From Linnemannia hyalina (taxonomy: Eukaryota > Mortierellomycota > Mortierellomycetes > Mortierellales > Mortierellaceae): a stretch of 64,000 nt of DNA. Under the pieces are notes generated by a model, which was given only the letters and a program-made list of their open reading frames with translations, was not told the DNA's origin and did no database searches. The DNA lies in assembly GCA_019671135.1 (NCBI GenBank), contig JAHRHY010000002.1, positions 2,743,501 through 2,807,500 of the forward strand, given 5' to 3'. The translations under genes and the position numbers were made by a program. Shown here piece after piece: positions 45,154 to 57,768 of the stretch; the stretch's first letter is position 1, and every line of letters starts with the position of its first letter.

Positions 45154-48100
45154 ATGGATGACAGAAGCATCCGTAAGCGCAAGCTTACCGACGACGCTAC
45201 TGGGCTGTCGGTTCAGTCTGTCACGCCCACACCAGCAACAACTCTGAGCGGCTCAGGGCACGGCGTCGGTACTCCTTCCTCCAAAAGGAAGCAGCTTGCA
45301 GGAACCGACAGTAACAGAGTCCCAGCCCTTCCCAATAACACCGCCAAGGAGGAGTCAGAACCCATGTCGACCGCTGAGGTAAAGGAAGAGCCATCTGCGC
45401 AGTTTCTTCGGGATTGTCTGTGTTCTGTGGATCGTTCGTTTGGGGTGGAGGTGACCACAGGGGATGACGAGAGGTGAAACCCAGCCATTGCTCCTGACAT
45501 TATTGTCTCCTTACGATGCCTACAGGGAATGCTACTAGGTCCTTTAGTTTTTCTTTGGGGAGTATAGTGTTTGTTCTTGACATATGTCGATATACGGACC
45601 GGGCCATTTTTGTCGGGGGGTTTTCAAGAGGAAGGCAGAAAGTGGCAACAAAAGGAGGGAGGGATTTACAATGGCCCATTCCATAGGCCAGGCTCTTTTG
45701 TTTATTTTATTTTTTTTGTTTGCCGCCAGTTTTGTTCTTTTGTTCACTGTTACAGAGTCGATTCTGTGAGTTCTGCTTTGCTAACCCAGTCTACTGCTTT
45801 CTTTCCACTTTGATTTGTTCGCCTTTGTGGCATTAGGAGATACTTCATAACTTTCAAAAGGAGGCAATATGGCGGCAGATGCAGGAATACAAGCGGGAGT
45901 ACTCGCGAGCACAGGAACAAATCGCGCAACTGAACGAGAAGCAGATCGACTACGAAGCTCATCTGAGTACGGTTGACCTCTACTGGAACAAGGTATGCTG
46001 GGATATTCAGTTTGCCGTTCGAGTCAAACTTATAGATCAATCCATTTTGTGGATATCGACGCTGACGAACCTTACTACATCCCACACCACTCCAATATCT
46101 AGTTGCTGCAAGATCTGAAGATGATCATGTCAAGAGTGAACATTGACTTTAATTTCAAGGATCTCGTGCTGCATGGTAATGTTTCTTTGTGCCCGAGATG
46201 ATTCAGCTGCTGGATGGTTTGGATTAAAACTGTTTCTAACATGGCCACGTCCATGTCAATGTTGTTATCTAGATGGCACCAGTTTCGCGTCATTCCTCTT
46301 GAACGGACCTGGCGATGACACGCAGCATCGCGAGATCAAGGATCTGACTTTGGAATCTCTCAGACCAGCAGTCGAGGCTCGCGCAGAGTACACCAAGGAA
46401 ATTGTACTCACGTTAATACAACTTATCGATAACTGGTCGGCCCAACGCGACTCTTTCTGGACATCACTCAAGGACAAAGGTAAGCCGGGGGAAATATGGA
46501 CACATCCCTTACTCTCGCCTTGAATTAATTACGCAACCGCGGACTTCGCAATATGGACAATGATCTAAGCTGATATACCATATCTCATCCGATAGATCCC
46601 GCAGCAAAGGAAAGCGCCATTGTCCAGACACTCACCGCAGAACACAACAAGATCACAGCTCTGTACAGGAAGGGTCAGGCCAACGTCGATCACCTCCAAG
46701 CCCAGTGCCACGGATTCACCGACCAGGTCCTCAGGTTGAAGAGCGAGCTGGAGATGGCGAAGAAGCGACTGGAGACCGCGAACGAGAGTTTGGACGAGTC
46801 CACGGACAAAATACGTCGGATTGAAATGAACGTAGATCGGGAGAAGAGCGCCATTGTTGCGGCCGTTACTTCGGGCGAGATCTTTGGTGAAAACTACTCG
46901 GGATCGCCGGATGCTGCCACCCCATCTGCTGGCCCTATGGATTCCAAGGCCGAGGTTCACGACGCGTCTCGGGACGAGCTGCTTCAGTATCGCGATATGG
47001 CAGTAAATCGACTGGCAGAACTTGTAGATTTGAAGGCACAGAGGATTCAGCTGAAGACTGAGTTGGACCAGCTCAAGCTCCAGCTTAACCACATCCCCGA
47101 CGAGCGTGTCCAAGACTCGCAACTCGTCAAGTCCATCCTCACACAGATGCAGTACGCAAGGAACGATGCTGAGCATTACCGAAACGAGGCAATGAAGCTG
47201 AAGACCGACTTGGAGGATCTTCACCTCAGTCGGCGCAAATTCATGGAGAGTCTTGAGAGCGAGGAAAAATCACGTCGGGAGGCCTTGGAGGAGGAGCTGA
47301 AGAAGTTGGAAGGCGATATTTCTCGGTTGCGGGATAGCCGAGATCGATTTCAACAAATGTACGAGGCAAGATGCACCAAGGACGACTATGAGATGCAACA
47401 AAACCAAGAGATCCGAAAAATTGCCAACACCCGAAAGGTACGTAATTCACTTCTTCCAATCCTTTTATCCATGAGCGTATGAGATTGTGAAAGAACTTCT
47501 TCAGCTAACGTGATACTATCTGCCCACCCTTCTTTCGGAGAATAGGACCGTATTACTACACTTGCGACGGATATCCAGCGACTCCAGATCATGCTGGCGG
47601 CCAATACAGGCGATAAGGATGCATTCGGATTTTATCTCACCGGATCGCACGACAAACCTTTCCTCGATGACCTGAAGAACAAGCTGAAGGCCGCTGAGGA
47701 ACACATTCGGGGACTTTCCATGGAGCTAGAAGCCAGCAAAGAGGCAGCATCACAGCTGCAGGAGATCGAGGGTGTTATACTGTCGGAGAAGCGACTGAGG
47801 GCACAAGTTGAGAAGCTCACGACGAAGCTGAACAGTTTAGAGCGATTGGTGGGATCTGGTGCAGATGACCCAGTCAAAGCACTTACGGCGACGATCAAGT
47901 CGAAGGAGGAAGCGATCCAGGTTCTCGAGATGAAGGTTCAAGCGCACGAGACTGTGCAGGCTCCCTTGTTGAACGAGCTCCATACTGTTGCAACTGCCTG
48001 GGGTCAGCTTGAGGAGGCTACTTCACGCAAGGTGATTGAGCTGGCCCAGAAGGAAGACATGATCATCAAGTTACTCTCGGACAAGAACCGTCAGGAGTCC

Positions 48101-48816
48101 AAGTGCAACCTTTTGATCCGCGCTAAGGATGCGAGTGCCAACATGACTGCCGTCATGAAGAGACAGTCGGACATGCAATTGGATCAGATTCGCAAGCTGG
48201 AGGACCGGGAAAAGAATCTGAACATTCAACTGGTGAGTTGCAATGTTTCTTTGACGGTCATTATTTTCAACTGTCGCGTCGTATGTGCCCATGTAACAAT
48301 CTTGCTAACCACCGATGAATTTTTTATTGAATGGTATAGGCAACTTTGGAAAGGGAGCAGTCGCTTCTGAGCAGCAGCGTGGCGATTCACAAGAGCAAGC
48401 TTGTGGAGTACACCCAACAGAACGCAAGCTTCAAGGACAAGTACGCGCGCCAGGAGGAGCGGCTGGCTGAGCTTCAGGCTATGCTCAAGGAGCGTACAGA
48501 GGCCTATGAGAACGAGGCCCATACCCGTCGACGACTTCTGGAGGAGACGGATGGAATGAAGCGGAAGTTGGATGAGCAGGCCAAGGCAGAGGCAAGCTCA
48601 GGCGAGAGCTCGGAGGCAGCCAAGCAGGCTGCGCGGTACCTCAAGCTGCTCAAATGTCCTGCGTGCGACGTCAACTTCAAGTCGCATGTGATCCTGCGGT
48701 GCATGCATGTGTTTTGTAAGAACTGCATGGATAACCAGATGGAGTACCGCCAACGCAAGTGCCCTACCTGTCGCGAGAACTTTGGAGCCAAGGACGTTAA
48801 GGAGATCTACCTTTAA
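45154..48816 (+). CDS. BRE1: E3 ubiquitin ligase for histone H2B
   Basis: Exons 45154-45378, 45837-45992, 46103-46175, 46273-46479, 46596-47437, 47546-48232 and 48340-48816 give about 888 residues. It attaches ubiquitin to H2B with the E2 Rad6, a step needed for H3K4 and H3K79 methylation during transcription. The N-terminal core reads EILHNFQKEAIWRQMQEYKR and onward; the middle is one long coiled coil. The C-terminal RING (about 836-875) has CPAC, CMHVFCKNC and CPTC, a complete C3HC4 set, and the protein ends EIYL. The first junction is the weak point: I used the GTAAAG donor after STAE, while the frame stays open to 45477 and another in-phase GT exists at about 45451. Confidence 0.9.
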
Positions 48817-49123
48817 TTGGGGCCCTTTTTTTTTTTCTTTCTGTTTTACTTTTTTTTCTGTCGTTATTTGCAACTGTTAGACCGGCCGATTCATTTCTTT
48901 CATTTACTTTTTCATTCATTTATTTTTGTTCCTGTTCGCTTTCGCTGTTATTGCGTTGTATTTCATTTCCTTTTTTCCTACTTTTTTTCATCTTCCCTTC
49001 TTCCCTTTCGTTCATGCTTGTATCATATGTTTTTTCTTGTACCAAAAAAACCTAATATTTGACAATAAAAAGTCCGTGTATGACAGATTTACTTTATTCA
49101 ACAAGATGGTTTATTCTTTTTTT
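48817..49123. other. Convergent 3' intergenic region
   Basis: 307 bp, very T-rich, between the stops of BRE1 and the TCP11-type gene. An AATAAA lies near 49065. No gene. Confidence 0.7.
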
Positions 49124-52100
49124 TTAGGCCGGCAGAGAGGATGCGGACTCGTTGGCCTTGTCGTCTTCTGCCGGCTCTTTCTCTGGTGTCGCGGGCTTGT
49201 CGGCAGTTGTCGATGTAGCAGTGGCTTCCTCTGGCGCAGAAGTAGGAGTTTTGGCGGCAGTCTTGGCAGCAGGTGTTCTTGGCTTGCGACTGGTGCTAGG
49301 CAAGATCTTTGTCAAGAGCGGGTCATACCAGGCCTGATAGACCTTGGCATTGTACTTGGTCAAGAACCCAATCTGGGCCGCAAACGTCTCAATCTCCTTG
49401 GCCATTGCACCCAACCCGACCTTGTTCAGCTCCGCCTGTTCGGGCATAACACCCGGTTTACTGCCGAGACCGGGAGGGGATGAGAGAAGGTAAGATTCCA
49501 GGACTTTACGGATTCGTTGCGAGAGGACGCTGTAAAGGCTGCTGTCGAAGGAGATGGCGCGCTCGATGGTGTTGAGGAGGTAAGATTTTTGGTCGGCTGA
49601 GAGGAGGAGGGAAGCTGTCGGTGAGGCGGCTGAGGGGATTGAGCGGGTCGATGTTGTGGAGGATGCAGAAGAGGGGCGAGAGGTGAGGAGGAGGGTTTTC
49701 TCTTTGGCCTCGATGATGGCCTCAGCTAAGGTTTCTTTGGAAGTGTCGGCGCTCTCCATGAGGCGGAAGAGAGTCTCTTTGAGTTCCTGTTGACCTTCAT
49801 CGCGGAGTGGAGGATGGACATTGAGGGAGATGTTCCACATGACGGCGATCAGTGCCAGGGCTTGGAGTTCGTTCTGGTACCGGCTTAGGCGGGCTTGGTC
49901 GAGGACGAATGTTTCTGGGAATTCTTCTTTAGAGGAGAGTTCGAGGGGTGTTTTGGAGTAGAGGAGGTCCAGGACTGCGTTGATGTAGACTTCGTAGTGG
50001 CGGTTGGTCTTTGCTGAGGAGGATGGGGACGAGGAGGATGGCGTGGTTGAGGATGACTGGTCCTTTGATCCTGAAGAGGTGGTAGTCGAGACAGCGGATG
50101 CACGTGCAAGACTGGCAGCCGACTTCTCAAGCCAAGCCGTCGTAGCGTCCAGGGTGATCTCTCCATTCTCGAGCGCAGTCTTGAACGCATGCTGTTCGTA
50201 AGGGATCGCCTGCTTCTCCAGACTGGGGCGAGCGACCATCAACCGGTAGTTGGCCAAATCCATCAGCATCTCCTCCAACAGTTCCAGAATATCCTTCAAC
50301 ACGGTGACGAAATTCTTGGGAGTAGCCGACGACGCCGATGATGGTGTTCGATTTCCAGATGCAGCAACCTGAGGGGTTTGTTGAAGTGGGTTCCCGGTGA
50401 TAACGCTCAAATCCTGCTGAATTTGCCGGATCGCAGGGTCGCGCACGGGGGCACAGAGCTTGGCCATCAATCCCAATACACCCTCTAATGCACCCTTGAC
50501 GTCGTACACCTTCCGGTCGACCTGCTGTTGCACAAACTCGAGATCAAACCCGTCCCGGATCTGGCGTGCGACCGACGATTCCTGAGGGACCATATCCAAC
50601 AGTTGTTCACGGATTGTGGTGAGAAGTGGAGGGATCCATTTGCCCAACTGTCCTTGCTCTGCGTCCTCGCGGATCTTGTCAAAGTAGGCCTTAGTCGCCA
50701 TGGCTCGGATCCTGGACTCGAGACTTTCGATATTCTTGACATTGCTACTGCTGCTGGTACCTTCCTCGGTGTCTCCCAAAGGTGTCGAATCGCCTCCGAC
50801 TCTCTTTGACTCGATTTTGAAGTTGGGATCCAACGCCAACTCATGGATCAGCTGCAAATTACTCCACTTGTCCTGCTTCTCGAATCCAGCGGGCATGATC
50901 GGCTGTCGAGGAGCTCTGGCCTTGAAAGGCTTCTTTGGCTGGGGTTCTTCTCCGGTGGAGGTAGGATCGTCTGTGTTTGCCGATGGTGCATCTGCAGTCG
51001 CTGTTGATGGCTGTACGACGTGAGTTCCAGTCGGTGGCTGGCCATCCACGTCCATTGCAGAATCCGAGTTGGAGATGGAGACCAGTCTCTGGCGCTTCTT
51101 TGTCGCAAGTGTAGTTGTTGTTGTTGGTTCCACTGGTGCAGAGGATGATGATGATGACAGGGTCGTCGCTGACTGAGATGCTGGTGCCACCGCCTTAGTA
51201 TCAGTCTCCATTGGCCTGATAGCTTCGGTGGCGACATCGGACGTAGCGGTAATGGCTGGAATAGTAGTAGCACCAGCACTAGTCGTCGTCGAAGGAAGCG
51301 CGGGGGCTGGCGGTGTGGTAGCACTAACGAAATCCGCAAAGACCTCATCCAACCTCGCAACACCATCAGGTCCCGCAAGCTGCCGAGCCTTATCCCTCAG
51401 ATCCCTCCTCTGCTCCTCGATCCGGAGTCCCCATTCAGCTCTAGCAGTAGGGTCACTCTGGACGGTCCTCCAAAGCGCGTCGATCTGTTGGGCGTGGTCC
51501 AAAAGAGTTTTGAGCAATCGCTGGGCATCCTTGTCCTTCCATGCTTCGAAGAAATTGTAGTAGCTTGTCCAGGCTGCGTCAAAGTTGAGGAGGGAGGTTG
51601 TGTCGTCTTCTTGGGCGGCGGTGGTGGAGGAAGATGTTGGTTCGGTAAAGTCCTTTGTTGATGCGGGAGTGGTGGTATCGGGGTGTTTGCTGTCGGCAGT
51701 GAGCCAGGTCTGGAGGGCTTCGAGGAGGGCCTTTGAGGATTCGACGAGGGACTCGAATGCGCTGTCGTCTTCTATTTGAGCTGGGTATGCGTGCTGTTGT
51801 TGTTGTGTTGGTGAGAGAGAAGCGCGTTCGGAATGGATAGACGCCATTATGTTGTAATGTAGAGTGGAGAGAGAGTGGGGAGAGAGAGAATGGAGAGAGA
51901 GAGTGGAGAGAGAGTGGGGAGAGAGAGAATGGAGAGAGAGAGTGGAGAGAGAGTGGAGAGAGAGTGGAGAGAGAGTGGAGAGAGAGTGGAGAGAAAGAGA
52001 AAGTGTTTGTGAGTGAAAGAGAGAAGAGAAGAGAAGAGAAGAGAAGAACCGAAGAGAAAAGAATATAAAAATGAGCAATGGTTTTAGAGAAGGATGAAGA

Positions 52101-54021
52101 ACAATTTTTTTTTTCTTAAAGCCAAGGATGACAAATGGTGCGACCAATTAAAAAGTTCAATTGGCTATGTGACTGTTAGCTTAGCACGCTGCTAGAACAT
52201 TACCTCAGACGGGGACCGGATCTGGGAAGGGTGCGCCAGGACCATATACATGCTTAGGAACACCCGCGCAGGGTTCTTCTTGATCCCCTCCTGTTGTTGC
52301 TGTTGTTGTTGTTGTTGTTGCTCGACAGACTTGTACATCTGCGCCAACTGGGACGAGTATCTCAATAGCTTGACCGTCGCCTGGATCAGCCCTTTGTTCG
52401 TATGCAACAGCCGCGCCAACTCCTCAAACTTCAGTCCGAGGACGCGTTGGTGTGATCCCCCGATAGCACGCATGTACTCACGCGACGCCTTCTCCACCAA
52501 TCGTTGACGAATCCTCCGTTGCGCCCATAGGGTCATCCTCTCAAGTCTTGCCTTTCCCCCGATATCTGTCGCACTAGAAACTCTAACCTCCTTGCTAATG
52601 TCCTGAAATTTTGCTCGTGTTGCTCCTGTTCCTCCTGTTCCCCCGCCTCTCTCCACATTTTCAACAGAAGATGGCGACATGGTCACAGGCGACGACGACG
52701 ACGATAAGGAAGGCGAGGAAGACATGGACGACACATAGGTCATGTTGGTCAAGTGGGCCTTCATGCTTTGGGTCATGTTGAAGGGGCTATTTTTAGGAGA
52801 ACCTAGTCCTTGTCCTTGTCTGTGTAGCCCGTCTTCATCCCCTCGTATCTCTGATGTATACTTGTTATTGTTGTCATTGTTGTTGTTGTTGCTGTTGTTG
52901 CTGTTGTTCTCCTTGTCCTTGTTCTCCTTGTCCTTGGATGACTTGACCGAGTCCATCGATGAAGACACTCCCTGGAAGGAGGAGGAGGAAGGTGTGCCCC
53001 TTTTGGGAGCAGTGGTCAAACTACCAGTCGAGGGAGCAGAAGAGACTGTCGTAGCGCCTGAGGTTGTCGCAATAGGAGCAGTAGTCGATCCAGCCCTGGC
53101 AGCCTTGGTCTTATTGGAGGACGAGGTCGCTGCCAACGACGAAGAAGATGTTTGAGAGGGGGCCTCCCTGCGGCGGAATCTCCGGGAGGGATCATTTTCG
53201 ATTGCGGCCTCCAGATAGGCGTTCCTGCGGGCCATGGCGCGGACCATCTTTTGCTCGAGCTTATCACGGGCCCGGTGCTGCCTCAACTCTTGCTCTGCGC
53301 GCTGCTGTTGGACAACCCTCTGGACATGGTGCAATCTCTCCCCCGCCGACAACCGACGCTCCATCAAAAACGACGATCGGCTCTTGGCTGCAGACTCGGT
53401 CCTCTCCAACAGGCGCTGCTCAAGCTCCCACATGTAGTTGCGGTATTGTTCCGGGTCGAGGTCGAGCACATGATCCCTCGCCTCACTATCACTGTATCCG
53501 TTGTCGTCGTATTCGTCGTCGTGGACTTCGCTCTCGTCCAGAGACATGTCGGAATTATCCTGAAGACGATAATGATGTTGATGGCGAGGATGGAGACTGC
53601 TGATACCACGTTGGCGGAGGCGAAGACGATGACTCTGCACGTAAGTTTTGAATTGGGCCGAGCGGGCTTCCTTGCTGGCAGGGTGGTTGTTGAGTGTTTC
53701 TCCAAAGTTGGCATGAAAGGCCTTGACAAAGTCATGTCTTCCTCGCATTCGAGAAGAACTAGGACGGCCTCGACGTCTGTTGTTGGACGAGGAGGACGAC
53801 GACGAGCGGTGGTTGCCCGAAGAAAGTGTGAATCGTTTCAAGAAGAGAGTAGCATGTTCGATTGAATCCTGGTTGTTTTTGATGCTACTGTTGGTATTGT
53901 TGTTGTTGTTATGAGAGGAGGAGGAGGAGGATTGTTTGTTCTTGGGCGGAGCAGCTGCGGTGGTGTCCCATGTATCGAGGTGTATGAAGCTGGGACCAGC
54001 TGGAAAGATGGGGGTCGGCAT
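49124..54021 (-). CDS. SOK1: T-complex protein 11 / Sok1 family protein
   Basis: Two long open frames form one gene: exon 1 52204-54021 and exon 2 49124-51793, giving about 1495 residues. Exon 1 ends in SQIRSPSE before a GTAATG donor, and exon 2 resumes HAYPAQIEDDSAFESL after an ACAG acceptor, both phase 0. The joined order ARVFLSMYMVLAHP, then LLEALQTW, LLNFDAAWTSYYNFFEAWK, LRDKARQLAGPDG matches the start of the Tcp11 domain, which neither frame has whole. The domain continues through LRDEGQQELKETLFRL and SLYSVLSQRIRKVLESYLL. The N-terminal half is disordered (Ser, Asn, Gln runs) with helical basic parts. Yeast Sok1 suppresses loss of cAMP-dependent kinase; molecular activity is unknown. The intron (51794-52203) carries a GA minisatellite. 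Confidence 0.82.
51861..51994 (+). repeat. GA-rich minisatellite within the TCP11/SOK1 intron
   Basis: Units of about 12 bp, GAGAGAGAGTGG, in two nested sizes: two longer units of about 39 bp containing GAATGG, then about five 12-bp units. A GAGAA repeat follows at 52021-52047. On the transcribed minus strand it forms a long CT-rich tract upstream of the acceptor. Confidence 0.85.
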
Positions 54022-55363
54022 CGGAGAGGAAGGGGGGGAGGTACCGAGGGAGAGGAAGGGGGAAAGGCGGAATCGTTGGGATTGATGTGTGAATATGCGT
54101 GCTTATGAGGAGAGAGTGAGCAAGGGGAGGAGAGAAGATGGGGATGGGGGGAGAGGAAAGAAGAGGAAGGGAAGAAGAAGAGAAGAGAGACGAAGGGAAA
54201 AAAGACGAATAGAGGGAAACGAAATGAAATAAAAGAAAAAAAGAGATGATCCATCGACATCGACTACGCATTTTGGACTCATTCGTATCAGACGTTCATC
54301 GCCTCTGTGCCTCTGCACTCTCATTATTGTTGACAAATCACTGCCCTCTTCCTTTGTTCTTTTCCGATACATATCGACTGAACAATTGTGTTCGCTGTTG
54401 GCAGTGGACAGGCCTCATCTGTCACTGCGACTCATAAATATCAACCAACGGACTTGCAAGAATCGATCATCCTCTGTGTCCAACGTCGTCATCACCTCAT
54501 GTTCAATTAGCCCTGCGCCGTAGCGTTGGTATATCTTGTCTCGCGTGTAATTCGACCTGGTCCTCATCGGGACAAGGAATATCCCTCCCTCTTCTTTGTC
54601 GTTTACCTACTTGGTCCGTTAGCCAACGCTATCAACCCATAACAACTTTTTGTTAATACATCAGCAAAGATTCGGATCTGCACCGACCGTTGAGAAAGTA
54701 ACATTACAACTCAATGACTGCCGCCATCAATCCTTCACTGCCCTTTTCCTAGCAAAACAAACATCAACAGACGAATGTATGCGTCGCGTCCACTTATCGT
54801 TGTTGGCCTTGAATTCTCAGTTTGTGACAAAAACGGCTACCGGCGACCTTCAGGAGTCAGTGAATTGGCCATTATGTTCAACACCGTAGGGGTCCCTTGA
54901 TGTTGTTGTGAGTGGCGCTGCTGAAGACGCCATGGCTGTGTGTATGATGTAGAGGAAGGCACTATCATTCTAATTGCCTGCAATGTTCATTCAAGTATAA
55001 ACCTTGCAAGTAAAATGAATAGGATATCCTCCCAAAGAAGAGCACGCGGAGATAATGAATGAAATATTTTGCAGGAGGCGGAACTCCCTCGAACTATTTT
55101 CGTAGAGACCGAAAAAGAAGGAAAATGAAAAGACGCGCTTTGCGCACTGTAGCAAGAAGCTCCCTGCCTGCCTGCCTAGCTCGTCTTCATTTCTGGCCCC
55201 CTTGTCTCCTCTTTTCTCTTTGTCTCTCACTCACACCTCCAAAACTCACTTTGACTTTTTCCTCTTTCTCTTTTTCTTCCATCTCCGTTCTCATTCTGCT
55301 TGCACATTCATCACTCATCCATTTCACTTCCACCCTTTCACACAAAAGCACACACCTACCACC
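54022..55363. other. Divergent intergenic region between TCP11/SOK1 and CDC11
   Basis: 1.34 kb. CT-rich leader on the minus strand (54030-54240) and on the plus strand (55190-55340). Open frame 54650-54889 has no motif. No RNA gene recognised. Confidence 0.55.
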
Positions 55364-57590
55364 ATGTCGCACCCAAGAGTAAGAGAGCCATTCACCTAAG
55401 GCAAACAGTGCGCTATTGCCTTGCCGTATCGAGATACTGCAGCTCGCCAACTGACATATCATTGGTACTTATTACACGCCACCAAACAGCGCCCTGGCAA
55501 CCGCAAGAACGTCAAGAAGGGATTCCAGTTCACGTTGATGGTTGTGGGTAAGGACTGATCAAACCTTGTTCCTGCTTTATTGACGCCACCATCAGTGTCG
55601 ATGTTTCCTGGATCAACAGAATCTGACAGCGTGTTCACTGTAAACTTTATGTGGAACCTTTCCACTGGTGTTCAATACATTCTGTAGGAGCCTCCGGTCT
55701 GGGACGCACGACCTTCATCAACACCCTGTGCGATGCAGAGGTCGTCCCCAAGCGGGAGTGCGAGGAACCCGAAATGGCCCACATTGAGGAAGGCATCAAG
55801 ATCAAGCCATACACCGTCGGTACGTATCTCCTTTCTTTGCTTTGCTTTCCATTGTTCAAGATGACCTTTGTGGTGTGAACAACTCTATTAATAAGAACAA
55901 GGAATGCTAATGGATGTTTCTGATATGACTATTTTCATAGAACTCGACGAGGACGGTGTCAAGATCTCGCTGACGGTTGTCGACACTCCTGGCTTTGGTG
56001 ACATGATTGACAACGAGTATTGGTAAGTAGACGTATGCGTCTTGCTAAAGCAAAGTGTAAACTGACCTTCTCCAGACAACCTTGTTATTTTTATTATCGC
56101 GACGAGGTGAACGAGCGACTCCGGGGTCTTTTGGGACATGGACTTGGGTGATGAAACTGGGCTCGAATAAGAAGGACCCCCTTGACCCTTTCAAGTTGGT
56201 TCTCTTGCATTCGCTCTGCTCCTTTCTTTTTTTGCATTATACACGGACATACGGGCTCCATTTTCATCGTCTCTTTGTTCTTTTGTTGTACACGCACGTA
56301 CACATTGGGCAACTAAAAAAGGAGAAACAACGGCTAACTCCACACCTTTTCCCATGTACGATCTGAAAACAAACGAATAGCTTCCAAGAGATCTTGGGAT
56401 ACCTTGAGCAGCAATACGATGACATTTTGTCTGAGGAGTCCAGGATTAAGCGAAACCGCCGTTTCCGAGACAATCGTGTCCATGCACTCCTCTACTTTAT
56501 TGCCCCAACTGGCCACAGGTATGTGACAACAATGACCTCAAACTATATATGTGTTTGTTGACATGACTTGTTTTAATAGCCATTGGCTAACATAGCCTCC
56601 CTGCACTAGCCTGAGAGAGATTGACATCGAGTTGATGAGTCGTCTGAGCCCAAGGATCAACATCATCCCCGTTATCGGCAAGTCTGATTCCTTGACTCCT
56701 GGAGAGCTCGCTGACTTCAAGAAGCGCGTAAGCATCAGTCCTCCAATTTCTCCTCCTCGCGATACAGTTTATTACAATACCAATTCAATCCTTGCAACTA
56801 ACCATGCTCTTGTCGTTCCCAACATCCAATTTTTCACTCCTTTTTCCCCTATAGGTCATGGAAGATATTGCGCATCACAAGATCCCAATCTACAACTTCC
56901 CCTATGACCCTGAGGAGGATGATGACGAGACGGTGGAGGAGAACAGCGAACTTCGTTCTCTTCTCCCATTCGCTTTGATCGGCTGCGAGGAGGAGGTGAC
57001 GGTTGATGGTCGCAAGGTCCGAGGTAGACAGTATCCCTGGGGTGTTGTCGAGGTCGATAATCCACAGCACTGCGATTTTGTCAAGCTTCGCTATGCTCTG
57101 CTCAGGTAAGGGGGTCGATATTTTTTATACAGTCCGTGGATGATGATGTGACATTCGGTTATAGATTTTCACATTAACTTGGTACGTTTTTTTCCGTGCA
57201 CTTTTGGCAACAGCTCGCACTTTCAGGATCTCAAAGAAATCACTCACGACTACCTGTATGAGAACTACCGTACCGAGAAGTTGTCGCGTAGCACTGACAG
57301 CGCGTCTGAGTAAGTTCACTCTTTTGTCATTTCGACTCCATTCCTTATTTGCTAGGTATCATTTCCAAAGTGTGTGCTAACACTCCTGTTTTTATTCATT
57401 TGATAGTAATGATTCGGGCGAAGAGGATGAACATTCTCGTTTGAAGGAGGAGCAGATGAAGAAGGAGGAGGGCAAGCTGAAGGAAATTGAAGACCGTGTC
57501 CAGCGTGAGCTCAAGGAAAAGCAGCAGGAGCTGTGGACCAAGGAGCAGCAGCTCATGTCACTGGAAGCTGCACAAGTTCAGGTCCAGTAG
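55364..57590 (+). CDS. CDC11: Cdc11-type septin
   Basis: Exons 55364-55378, 55490-55547, 55688-55819, 55941-56022, 56381-56518, 56610-56727, 56855-57105, 57214-57309 and 57407-57590 give about 357 residues. Septins form GTP-binding hetero-oligomeric filaments at sites of septation and hyphal branching. Motifs: P-loop GASGLGRTTF (Arg in place of the usual Lys), G3 DTPGFGD, G4 GKSD, and the septin unique element around VRGRQYPWGVVEVDNPQHCD to THDYLYENYRTEKL. The block YNFPYDPEEDDDETVEENSE is typical of Cdc11/AspA septins. The C-terminus is a short coiled coil (QMKKEEGKLKEIEDRVQREL). A polybasic stretch (RPGNRKNVKK) precedes the G domain, as in lipid-binding septins. It is convergent with TatD, 178 bp apart. 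Confidence 0.93.
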
Positions 57591-57768
57591 AAGATTTTGA
57601 AGGTTACTCTTCTCTGACTTTTTCTTTTTTTGCTCTATATATTTAAGCCATGACGCGCAACCTTTTTTTTCGCTATATGACAAACACTGCATTATATTTC
57701 CCATGCTATGTAATAAAGTACTGAACGATCTTTCACTTTTTATTGAATGATAAAAGTACATGTTTTGT

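Noticed and set aside
36119..48816. Secondary-metabolite or catabolic cluster around the esterase
   Set aside because: Neighbours are unrelated housekeeping genes; no synthase, transporter or pathway regulator is present.
51861..51994. Regular spaced repeats resembling a CRISPR array
   Set aside because: Eukaryotic context, no unique spacers between units, purely GA-rich minisatellite.
51848..52148. Met at 52147 or 51847 as separate start of a 907-1007 residue protein
   Set aside because: The Tcp11 domain is only complete when joined to the upstream frame; the first 100 codons are translated CT minisatellite, and the phase-0 splice fits.
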